Source: Paulinella micropora (taxonomy: Eukaryota > Cercozoa > Imbricatea > Euglyphida). Taken from it: DNA of 28,661 bases. The position numbers were made by a program, and so were the translations under genes. The notes below the pieces were generated by a model. It was not told the DNA's origin. It did no database searches and saw nothing but the letters and a program-made list of their open reading frames with translations. Shown piece by piece: positions 1-7,208 of this stretch; the stretch's first letter is position 1, and each line of letters begins with the position of its first letter. The stretch covers positions 531,974-560,634 of the forward strand of contig BJOX01000359.1 of assembly GCA_009731375.1 (NCBI GenBank). Direction: 5' to 3'.

Positions 1-421
1 CAGGACTACTTGAATGAAATTGAAAAATGGAGCCTTGACAGCGAAATTAAGAAACCTTCAATTAAATGGACTAAGCCTGATATTGTTTCTTTCTATGAGC
101 AATATAAACCACGTGATGACAATGTGAAAGTAGTTATACCATCCAATGTTGATTTGCAAGATAAATCAACATTTGCCATAACGGATAAAGAAGAAAGCAC
201 ACCTTTTAAGGAGGCTGATTTAAAAGAGACTGGAATTACCGAAATAAAGACTAATGTAGGTGAAGAGATAGCACAAAATGAAACCGATATTTTTCTTCAA
301 TATGGTAAGTATTAAAAAAATGAAAATTCAAGATGTTGCTAAGATTGATAAACCATACCTTGAATATTTAATTCAACAACATTATTTTAATGATAAAGAT
401 GCGGTAAAAAAATATTTGTGA
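1..421 (+). pseudogene. 3' end of a plus-strand viral gene with a YGKY-type C-terminal module, frameshifted
   Basis: The reading frame is open from the first base, so the gene begins outside the window. The frame entered at base 1 runs to a stop at 313-315, just after the residues FLQYGKY. A second frame, starting in the A7 run at 314-320, continues to 421 with KIQDVAKIDKPYLEYLIQQ. YGKY followed by K-I-x-D-V-A and P-Y-L-E-Y-L resembles the short 'FGKYKGK...YL.WL' module seen at the ends of some nuclease- and helicase-associated proteins (DUF3820-like). That family assignment is inference from a short match. One indel in the A7 run would join the two parts. The gene converges on the minus-strand gene ending at 457. 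In related elements the genes on this side are replicative, but nothing here shows a catalytic motif. Confidence 0.5.
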
Positions 422-456
422 TGATATTACATCGTCTTCCATTAAATTTTTTTGCT

Positions 457-1704
457 TTATTGATCTTTTACGAAGTTAGCGATAATATTGACATTTCCTC
501 CTCCACCAGCAGAGATAGACTTCTGCGTAAAGGTTAATACATCACTCGGCGATAGGTATATATCATAACTTCTAAGATTGGTTTGTTGAGTTGAAGCACT
601 ATTTACATATACTTTAAAAATTGTTGTTCCGTTTGCGATAGCACTCGCCTTTGTGTCAGTATCTACAATTGAATACTTAGAATCAACATCTGCAAAACCT
701 GCTCCAGTTAGTGTTCCATTTAATACCATTCTGACAACATTCGACTTAGTATCTTCATTTTGTAATACTTATCAAAGTTGGATAAACATTTGAATAATTT
801 GTTAAATTAGCACCGCCCGCATCAAATACCGCTTTGTTTCTTATAATAATAATAGGACTTTCAGTGGTGTTTGATGCTTTACTTCCTTCCACTTCGTTTG
901 TTATGCTGGTATTAATAGTATTAGTTCCCTCAATGAATAAACTGGCACTCGCTGTTTTAAGAGTTTGTATTCCAGTCGCTGCATCATTTCTCATTACTGC
1001 TGTAAAAGGTAATGTTGTATTTCGCAGGCTTACACCAGTATTAGCATTCGCATACTCAATCATATGAACTAATTGAAATAATCCTGTTATGGGATTTTCA
1101 ATATAAAACTTAATAGCACCAAACCCAAGATACTGAAATTGAATTTGAAATACATTTCCTCTGCTCCAGTCTAAGTCAGGCATAGCATAATTTCCATTGC
1201 AAGGGTCGTCCCAGTCTACTTGGTCAATATAATTTGCGACACCTCCTTTAATATGTGCAATATTCATTCCTGCTTGATTTTTGTAAAAATAAAATCCATC
1301 GACGAGATCATTTCCTATTCCAATATATGAATAGTAATCTTTTGTATCATCCGTTGTCCATATAGCAGTAAAGCGGGCTAGGACACCCATTCCAGTTCTA
1401 TATTTTATTCTCTTTTACTTACCAGTCTAGCATCTGCCGTAGCATCAGCAGTTGCTTTCAATTCAGCCATATTATTCAAAAATGACACAGACGATTTTGT
1501 TTCTGTTTTTGTCCATATCCTAGTATTAATGGTATTACTATATGGAAAGATTTCTTGTAATACTGGTGTTAATTGACCTACTACTGCTTCGCCAAAAGCG
1601 GTTTTTGAATGATTTGTTTCAATATTACCATCATATCCAACACTGACATTTATAAATTCTCCGTCTGGATTTTGTGCGATTAAGTTTCTCTGATGAGTTT
1701 TCAT
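457..1704 (-). pseudogene. Putative virion structural / receptor-binding-like protein, two frameshifts
   Basis: Three minus-strand open segments lie end to end in different frames: about 1704-1405, 1390-755 and 729-457. The peptide runs on sensibly from one to the next, so this reads as one gene of roughly 415 codons with breaks near 1400 and 740. The middle part holds DGFYFYKNQAG and LGFGAIKFYIENPITGLFQ, then an EYANANTGVSLRN stretch. I associate this pattern with beta-rich structural proteins of large DNA viruses and phages, but cannot name a family. The C-terminal part is Ser/Thr-rich. I chose the ATG at 1704: an upstream GTG at 1737 lies inside a hairpin repeat, and the ATG directly follows that repeat. 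The gene is downstream of the major capsid gene, which fits an accessory virion role. Confidence 0.55.
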
Positions 1705-1705
1705 T

Positions 1706-1758
1706 GATATTTGAGAATTGCGATTCGTGCTCCGCACTCTCTCTTATTCTCAAACGTC
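1706..1758 (-). repeat. Hairpin repeat E, upstream of the 1704 gene
   Basis: On the minus strand the arms are GACGTTTGAGAAT and ATTCTCAAATATC, which pair over most of 13 positions. They enclose a 27-nt loop with an inner hairpin GTGC-GGA-GCAC. The layout matches five other hairpins in this window, but the stem sequence differs (GAGAAT/ATTCTC in place of GACAAT/ATTGTC). The ATG of the downstream gene follows one base after the repeat. Confidence 0.7.
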
Positions 1759-1816
1759 GTTTATATAAACAAAAAAATAAATCTAATATTTTTTAAATTT
1801 TTTGTTTTGGCTGATA

Positions 1817-1836
1817 ATCTCAAACATGTTTGAGAT
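1817..1836. terminator. 20-bp perfect palindrome at the 3' end of the major capsid gene
   Basis: ATCTCAAACATGTTTGAGAT is a perfect 20-bp palindrome. It starts two bases beyond the TAA stop (1839-1841) of the minus-strand major capsid gene. Its position fits a transcript-end hairpin like those known in mimiviruses and virophages; that role is inferred. A near-identical palindrome with a compensatory A-T to C-G pair lies at 8390-8409. Confidence 0.5.
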
Positions 1837-1838
1837 AT

Positions 1839-3300
1839 TTATGAAATGGAAATCATATTCGCCTTAACCTGAACCTCCCGCTGAGTAACGGCCACGGTGT
1901 AATGGTTGTAGGCAGCATTCGCGGTGGTCGCAATAAACTCCCATCGTCGCTCAGTATCAAGACTTAAACCGCTGATTTCATTTTGGTCTTTGCTCCATAG
2001 CGGGCGGGTATTATCCCAAGCATCAACCCAGAGCCAATTGTAGTTATACACATCATTATTCAACAAGGCCGAACCCTCAACCTTTGGCTTCAAATACATA
2101 TAGTCTTCTTCGCTCGCAGTGTCAACGTTGAATTCTTGCTGGCGGGAACCATCCAGAGTAGTAAAAATTGACAACCTTAGCAGCGGCACGATTATCGTTG
2201 TCATAGGCTGTGTTCTTTCTTTCTTCTGTGTTAAAAACAGAGTGATAAATCTTCTTCAAACGGCGACCGTGGCCTCTGTCAAATCGCATAATAATGTTTT
2301 GGCTTGTGCTTGCTTGTGTGGTATTCTTGTAAACATAGGGATAATCAATATTGAAACTCATACCTTCGGGGCTAGCAATCTTCTCGGGGTTCGTTTCAAC
2401 CGCAAGAAACAAGGCAAGATCGGTGACATCAGCAGAGACAGCCATAGGCATGGTAGCATTTAGTGCGGCAAGATAAGCAGTGCTAATACAAGTAGAAGCT
2501 TCGTCACCGTATAACCGGTTCTGTCAGTAGCACCCCCCACAATCCGTATAGTCAAAATTTCTGGAAACATAATAGTCTTATCAAGTGCGAAAATAGTGTT
2601 AATAATCATACCCAAAGGAGTTTTAACATTAATGGCCAAAGTGGCATTCGCTACACTTCCCACAAGATACTTCGCCTCGTTGTAATTAACATTTACGGTG
2701 GATAGTGCTCCAACTCCAGTCGTTAGAGCAGCATCATCATGACGACGAGCAGAAATCACGGGCTCACGCAATAGATTCTGAGTAGAGGCGGCAACATCGT
2801 TAGCACCATCAGCGGCCGCACGAAAGGCTGTTCTAGTTGCTTCAACAGCACTAATGTTAATCAATCCGTTAGCATTACAGTCTTTTGGAGCATACAACCA
2901 TATCCACTAGCATCGCCGTGGTTAGGAAGGCCTAAGAAATCCTTCAAACTCATTTATGGTTTCCACAGCATCTTAGTTACCATTCTGAGTTGGTTAAGGT
3001 CGCACAGATAAACACCGCTACGGGTCTGAAGTTGTATCTGGCTAATTTGTGAAAGGCAGTCCATAAAAATTCTAGAATAAACATTGGCACCAGCCGCTCT
3101 CATAGTATAAGTAAATTCAAATAAGACCGAGCGAGATTAAAAGGTCTGCTAATAAGGTCAAAACTTCGTTCTTGTCCGCCAGCAGTGGTGACTTCAAATG
3201 TTCCAGAACCCTCACGAGGGGCGAGTTTATTCAAACGATACGAAGCACTGATGTAGTCGGTTCTAGAAAAGTCTAGTTCGCCGCCGTGTTGAGTTGGCAT
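1839..3300 (-). pseudogene. MCP: Major capsid protein (double jelly-roll, Polinton/PLV type), broken by several frame disruptions
   Basis: About 487 codons' worth of minus-strand sequence lies in alternating frames. The main open pieces are 3300-3100, a piece from about 3125 to 2954, 2953 to about 2900, 2897 to about 2505, 2505-2122 (the open frame starts upstream of the ATG at 2451) and 2204-1839. Total length suits a PLV or virophage capsid. The N-terminal part has FDLISRPFNLARSYL, a pattern I associate with the first jelly-roll strands. The C-terminal part has YNYNWLWVDAWDNTRPLW, typical in character of the second jelly roll. The order after protease and minor capsid also fits. Breaks fall near 3120, 2954 (in-frame stop or indel), 2900, 2505 and 2166, the last beside an A5 run. 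The family call rests on pattern and position, without alignment. Whether the breaks are real or assembly errors cannot be decided here. Confidence 0.72.
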
Positions 3301-3422
3301 TTTGTTTTAGGTTTTTTTGGCAGTTGTGAAAATTAACTAATTCACTGGAATATATTTATAGAAAAAATAAATAATTCTAAAATTAAAATTAATTGATATT
3401 TTATTCTGACTTCGTCATCATA

Positions 3423-3460
3423 AAACATCGTAAGCCATTAAAGTTTAAAAAACGATGTTT
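3423..3460. repeat. 9-bp inverted repeat overlapping hairpin B
   Basis: AAACATCGT (3423-3431) and ACGATGTTT (3452-3460) are perfect reverse complements, 20 bases apart. The right arm is also part of the left arm of the hairpin at 3454-3506, so the two structures cannot form together. Confidence 0.45.
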
Positions 3461-3506
3461 GACAATAAACGAGAGTGCGTAGCACGAAGTGAAATTGTCA
3501 AATATC
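3454..3506 (+). terminator. Hairpin repeat B at the 3' end of the minor capsid gene
   Basis: Arms GATGTTTGACAAT (3454-3466) and ATTGTCAAATATC (3494-3506) pair over 13 positions with one G.T wobble. Inside is a second hairpin GTGC-GTA-GCAC (3475-3485). The outer arm overlaps the TGA stop (3505-3507) of the minus-strand minor capsid gene. The same arms recur at 7150-7207. A role in transcript 3' end formation is inferred from the recurring stop-codon position. Confidence 0.65.
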
Positions 3507-4316
3507 ACCTAACCTTTAACAAATTGAAAAATGATATAAATAAATTAAAATAATTTGTCTCTCTGTAAATTAATAATGTCATAACGACTCCCAAACCATT
3601 AAGATTTATAGCCTGATCGTTTTCGTCTGTAAGATAAAACCTATATACATTATTTGAACTAGTTGATAATTTCTTACCATACTCAGACCCACTTCCGTCG
3701 TATATAATGGCTCCAAATGGAATTTCATTTGCCGTGTATATCTCCTGTAATACGTGGTTATCACCCTCCCCCACCATATCGCTTTGTAGATACAATTTTT
3801 TTTCGCCCGTCAATATTATGACATTCTGCGATCTTAGGTTATTATTGACGAAGAAGGCTGTTGAATTTCTATCAAACCCCATAACTTCGTGAATGAGGGT
3901 ATCATCATCAAATATAAACCGCGGTTGAATTCCTTTATTCTCTGACACACTGAATGTTAATTTACCATCCTCTGGGTCTATGCTGGTATTATTACTGGAT
4001 ACCACATAAGTATAATTGTTTGGGCTGTCTGCGGTTAGCACCTCCGACAACTTATTTTTTAGGTTGTTCATTGTGTAGTTTCCCTCAGGTATCGTAATTA
4101 AAGCCTCATATCCATCTTCGGATAATGTAAAAGTATTATATGGCGAAGCCACAGAGTAATACGACTTCGGCACATAGATATGAAGAATTTTACAATGTGT
4201 GGAATTGTCTAACCCTTCATATTGACTTCGTGTGTAAAGTCGCTGTCTGTGCCAGTTATTCGGTTTTTGCTATTTATGTAATAGATACCAGTCGCACGGC
4301 CTCCCTTATACTCCAT
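3505..4316 (-). pseudogene. mCP: Minor capsid / penton-type protein, one frameshift
   Basis: The gene starts at the ATG at 4316, with TGIYYINSKNRITGTDSDF near the N-terminus; this frame stops at 4209. The next frame, open from about 4213 to 3505, carries LITIPEGNYTMNNLKNKLSE. An 'INS.NR..GT.SDF' start followed by 'tIPeGNYt...L...L' is the pattern I know from penton-type minor capsid proteins of Polinton-like viruses and relatives. A GGG run at 4212-4216 marks the likely indel. Total length is about 270 codons. A start at GTG 4173 would miss the conserved N-terminus. The gene lies between the protease and major capsid genes, as expected for a virion module. It would form the capsid vertices; that role is from family knowledge. 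Confidence 0.6.
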
Positions 4317-4330
4317 TGATATTCAAAACT

Positions 4331-4382
4331 CCGCACTTTCGTCTTCGACTTTCGTGCGGTTAATCTATTATATATAATAGAT
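4331..4382. promoter_or_regulatory. Palindromes upstream of the minor capsid gene
   Basis: CCGCAC and GTGCGG (4331-4336, 4354-4359) are inverted around a second small inverted pair, GTC-TTC-GAC. Just beyond is the perfect palindrome ATCTATTATATATAATAGAT (4363-4382). Both lie within 70 bp upstream of the minor capsid start on the minus strand. The TATATA core may be promoter-like. The function is not shown. Confidence 0.35.
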
Positions 4383-4425
4383 AGATATCGTTTCCTATAT
4401 TATTAAATATATATATATTTTTTAC

Positions 4426-4479
4426 GATGTTTATGAGCAAGCGAAAATGAGCGTAGCGAATGAAAGCGATGCTCATAAA
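4426..4479 (+). terminator. Hairpin repeat C at the 3' end of the protease gene
   Basis: Arms TTTATGAGCA (4430-4439) and TGCTCATAAA (4470-4479) pair perfectly over 10 bp around a 30-nt loop that contains GCGTAGC. The left arm is preceded by GATG, shared with the other hairpins; the right TATC is missing. The loop is close to that of the hairpin at 7150 (AATGAG...GCGAATGA). The right arm covers the TGA stop codon (4473-4475) of the protease gene. Confidence 0.65.
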
Positions 4480-6584
4480 AAGGTGTCAAAACCATATCCA
4501 TTCTGTGCTTTTAATTTTTCCGCTTCTGCTTCTTTAAGGTCTGTATAACCGCTAGCAAACTTAAACCTATTGCCTTTCGCTCGCTCCATTAAAAATCTCA
4601 TACTATGCCAACCGCACGTGTCTGAGGTGTTTGATTGTTGTTTTACTTGATTAACCTTCATTAATAAATAACTATCGGGGTGGCTTTTGTCTATTAGTTG
4701 TTTCATTTGTTGTTGAAAGTCTTCTGTTGGCTCATAAAGTGCTAAAGGGTCATAGACTTCAACACTCCTGTCTTTATCTAGACTTATCCATACTGCTATC
4801 CAATGAGACCCCGCTTGTTTGTGATTGTCCAAATTCATAATAAATCCGTATCGCTTTCTGCTTCCTGGCTTCAACTTGTTGATTTCATCACTGGCTATTG
4901 CTCCGAGATACCATCCATATTTTTTCATTATGTCGTCTATTTCATTAGTCATTAGCCCCCGTCCCTCTCCCTCTTGCTGATATTTATCAACTTCACTCTC
5001 ATTCGCTTCGCTCATCCTCGTTTGTTGATAAACATCGTCTGTCTGTGGTTGTGGCGTCTCCGCGACGCTCGGGGGTATGGTTGTCTCCGCGACGCTCGGG
5101 GGTATGGTTGTCTCCGCGACGCTCGGAGGTATGGTTGTCTCAGCGACGCTCGGGGGTAGCGGTTGGGGCATTCCCTCGTCAATGTTCAAATCATTTGAAA
5201 CTTGTTTATCCACATTTGGGTCTATAGTCATTTTGCTAGTTAGAGTTTTTACAAAGTCCTTTTTATTCATTGTGTGCCTCCAATCATTGTGGGATAGATA
5301 TCTTTTAACTATTTTTATTGAAAATACCTTATCAATTAATTCTTCTAATGTCTTCGCTCCAGTCCCTTTTTGTTTATAATTCCCAATATTTTGGAGATTT
5401 CCCATAAACTCTTCATATCTAGCATAATCCGCTACCTTTCTTTTTACGTTTTCCTTTTCATTTCCAACATCAATATTAAACCTTTTAATCATGTCAATAA
5501 TCCACTTTGCAGTGTCTTTGTAATTTAATTTTTTATGACCATCACTATCCAGTCTCTTTTTTAAAGTCTTTGCTAACTCTTTTATAGTAGTGTTTGGGTG
5601 ATAAGTTTTTGAAAATGCAGAGATTAAAAATTGATTAATTTGTACATGTTCAAAATGCTTACCCTTTTCTTCTGCTTTCTTTTCTTCCTTTTCAAGTTTT
5701 TCTTTATATTCTTCTGCTAACTTTTTTTGTTCCTCTAAAGATGTCGCTGTGGCTATAGCCGTCTGAATATCTTGACTGGCTTTTTGTAAGTCTTTACGAC
5801 TCATCTTTTTTATGAAATTATCTGTATATCCTGCTAATTTCAGTGTTTCAATATCTTTCTGCTTTTGCTTTTTTTCTTCCTCATATTGTTCTTTTGTTTT
5901 CAATGGTGCTTCATCTCCTAAATTAGGTAATGGCGGTGCTTGTGGCGGGGCTCCTAATTGTGGTGCTTGTGGCGGTGGCTGTCCCTGTTGTGGTGGCATA
6001 ATATATTGATATTGCGGTGGCGGTGGTAATGCTTGTATCCTAATTTTTCTGTCTTCTTCATATTTTACATCTTCTATGAGTTTTTGCTCCCTTCTCAGTT
6101 CTCTGGCTTTTTGTTCTTGTCGTTCATTAATATCCGCTAGTTCTCTTTTATGTTCCCTATCCATTATATCTTGTCTTTCCTTAGCATCTGCTATGTCTTT
6201 TCGGTCTTGCCTTTTCTTTTCTTCTTCTAAATCCTCCCTTTTCTTCTTTTCCTTTTCTTCCTCGTCACGTATTAACTCATATTTCTTTTGTAAGTTGCTT
6301 TGTATCTGGTTTCTGTTCTCGTGTTCAAGACGATTGAAATCAGATTTGATTATTTTTTCCCTTGGTTTGCGACTAGCCCTTTGCGACTTTGGCTTATTAC
6401 CGATATATTTCATAAAAAGTTTAACAATTTGTAATGTGCTTAAATCATTTGTTTTCTTACCAAAATTAAAATAATATTTTTTACCCTTCTGGATAATATA
6501 AGGCCTCCCGCTCTTATTTCTATACACTCGTGGTGGACGGACTTTTGCCTTTGATATTTTAGAATTGCGCTTCATGCTTCGCAT
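4473..6584 (-). CDS. PRO: Adenain/Ulp1-type cysteine protease with a long N-terminal extension
   Basis: This is an intact 703-codon frame. The C-terminal 120 residues form a C5/C48-type cysteine protease: His594 in GSHWIAVW, Asp612 in VEVYDPLA, Gln650 and Cys657 in SDTCGWHSMRFL. The Gln-to-Cys spacing of 7 matches adenain. In related viruses this enzyme matures virion proteins. Adenain itself is only about 200 residues; here about 450 extra residues precede it: a basic head with VYRNKSGRPYIIQKGKKYYF, a Glu/Lys/Arg coiled coil (about 85-185), a Pro/Gln-rich linker (about 185-220), a second coiled coil (about 230-310) and a repeated PPSVAETTI segment (about 475-510). The extension may be a separate structural or scaffold domain. 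The first ATG at 6584 and the second at 6575 both lie inside a hairpin repeat; no later Met is plausible as a start. Confidence 0.85.
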   Translation of the reverse strand: MRSMKRNSKISKAKVRPPRVYRNKSGRPYIIQKGKKYYFNFGKKTNDLSTLQIVKLFMKYIGNKPKSQRASRKPREKIIKSDFNRLEHENRNQIQSNLQKKYELIRDEEEKEKKKREDLEEEKKRQDRKDIADAKERQDIMDREHKRELADINERQEQKARELRREQKLIEDVKYEEDRKIRIQALPPPPQYQYIMPPQQGQPPPQAPQLGAPPQAPPLPNLGDEAPLKTKEQYEEEKKQKQKDIETLKLAGYTDNFIKKMSRKDLQKASQDIQTAIATATSLEEQKKLAEEYKEKLEKEEKKAEEKGKHFEHVQINQFLISAFSKTYHPNTTIKELAKTLKKRLDSDGHKKLNYKDTAKWIIDMIKRFNIDVGNEKENVKRKVADYARYEEFMGNLQNIGNYKQKGTGAKTLEELIDKVFSIKIVKRYLSHNDWRHTMNKKDFVKTLTSKMTIDPNVDKQVSNDLNIDEGMPQPLPPSVAETTIPPSVAETTIPPSVAETTIPPSVAETPQPQTDDVYQQTRMSEANESEVDKYQQEGEGRGLMTNEIDDIMKKYGWYLGAIASDEINKLKPGSRKRYGFIMNLDNHKQAGSHWIAVWISLDKDRSVEVYDPLALYEPTEDFQQQMKQLIDKSHPDSYLLMKVNQVKQQSNTSDTCGWHSMRFLMERAKGNRFKFASGYTDLKEAEAEKLKAQNGYGFDTFL
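5056..5163 (-). repeat. 27-bp tandem repeat inside the protease gene
   Basis: Four near-identical 27-bp units keep the frame and encode PPSVAETTI-type nonapeptides between the N-terminal extension and the protease domain. The first two units are identical. The third has one substitution and the last has diverged at its edges. The unit is more GC-rich than the surrounding gene. It looks like a flexible, length-variable linker. Confidence 0.85.
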
Positions 6585-6605
6585 TATCGCTTATTCTAAA
6601 ACATC
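6553..6605 (-). repeat. Hairpin repeat F containing the protease start codon
   Basis: On the minus strand, GATGTTTTAGAAT and ATTCTAAAATATC form a 13-position stem with one G.T wobble. The loop holds the inner hairpin ATGC-GAA-GCAT. The protease ATG (6584) lies in the inner stem, so residues 1-11 (MRSMKRNSKIS) are encoded by the repeat. The layout equals hairpin E at 1706-1758, where the same DNA would encode MRSTNRNSQIS. Confidence 0.72.
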
Positions 6606-6637
6606 TATTTTTCTTTATTAAAAAATTAATCTGAAAC

Positions 6638-6700
6638 GATGGTTATCAACAAACGGGAAATCTGGCGATTAGCCAGATAGGAGTGTAGTTGATAACTATC
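6638..6700 (+). terminator. Hairpin repeat D at the 3' end of the 103-aa gene
   Basis: Arms GATGGTTATCAAC (6638-6650) and GTTGATAACTATC (6688-6700) pair over 13 positions with one G.T wobble. The inner hairpin is ATCTGGC-GATTA-GCCAGAT (6660-6678). The right arm overlaps the TGA stop (6699-6701) of the minus-strand gene, exactly as in hairpin B. The stem sequence is unrelated to B, but the GATG...TATC edges are the same. Confidence 0.68.
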
Positions 6701-7010
6701 AGCGAAACTTTACAGCCCCTCCTCGTTGCTTACCATAACCAAGTTTTGCAGCAGTAGAACCAATACGAGACGCATATGGAACCCCGACATCGCCAAGGGC
6801 ATTAGCGGTCTTTGAAATAATCTTGTTACCGCGAAGGAATTTATTAACAGCCATTGCGGTTTTTCCGACCTTAGCCCAGTTAATCTTTCCTCCCTTTTGA
6901 CCACATCCCTTCTTCTTAGTTTTCTTTTTTCCTCCCTTCTGTGGCATTGATGGATTGTATCCGATGTTATATCCTGATGGTTGTGAAATTATCACTGGCG
7001 ATACTGGCAT
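6699..7010 (-). CDS. Small basic Gly/Lys-rich virion-core-like protein
   Basis: The product is 103 aa, strongly basic, with KGGKKKTKKKGCGQKGGK near residues 25-42. The C-terminal half, with GDVGVPYASRIGSTAAKLGY, is Ala/Gly-rich. The size, charge and position between the packaging ATPase and the protease suggest a DNA-binding or capsid-lining virion protein, comparable in role to the adenovirus core peptides. That role is inference; I see no named domain. Gly-Gly sites such as QKGG and QRGG could be cut by the neighbouring adenain-like protease. The ATG at 7010 is preceded by TATTATAT. A hairpin overlaps the stop codon. Confidence 0.65.
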   Translation of the reverse strand: MPVSPVIISQPSGYNIGYNPSMPQKGGKKKTKKKGCGQKGGKINWAKVGKTAMAVNKFLRGNKIISKTANALGDVGVPYASRIGSTAAKLGYGKQRGGAVKFR

Positions 7011-7067
7011 ATATAATACAGAAAAATAATTAATTAAAAGATATTAAAAAATCCACACTCTCATCCA

Positions 7068-7098
7068 ATGTTGAATTTTTCATTTTAAAATTCAACAT
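7068..7098. repeat. 12-bp perfect inverted repeat
   Basis: ATGTTGAATTTT (7068-7079) and AAAATTCAACAT (7087-7098) flank a 7-base spacer. It lies in the gap between the start of the 103-aa gene and the end of the ATPase gene, about 60 bp upstream of the former on the minus strand. It has no GATG/TATC edges, so it is not part of the hairpin family described here. Confidence 0.5.
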
Positions 7099-7149
7099 AT
7101 CACTCATTTTCGTGTGTTTTTAAAATATCGGTGTTGCTTTAATGGTTTC

Positions 7150-7207
7150 GATGTTTGACAATAAACGAGAATGAGTGAAACGAATGAGAGTGAAATTGTC
7201 AAATATC
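7150..7207 (+). terminator. Hairpin repeat A at the 3' end of the packaging ATPase gene
   Basis: GATGTTTGACAAT (7150-7162) and ATTGTCAAATATC (7195-7207) form a 13-position stem with one G.T wobble around a 32-nt loop. It begins one base past the TAA stop (7209-7211) of the minus-strand ATPase gene. The arms are identical to those of hairpin B at 3454-3506, but the loop differs and matches that of hairpin C. Confidence 0.68.
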
Positions 7208-7208
7208 A

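Noticed and set aside
1405-1737. GTG at 1737 as the start of the 1704 gene
   Set aside because: It lies within hairpin repeat E, while an ATG at 1704 directly follows the repeat. The apparent leader similarity to the protease is explained by the shared repeat.
5045-5379. Plus-strand frames across the 27-bp repeat (repeated MVVSATLGG)
   Set aside because: They are shadows of the protease gene: the repeat is in phase in all frames, so opposite-strand frames stay open without being genes.
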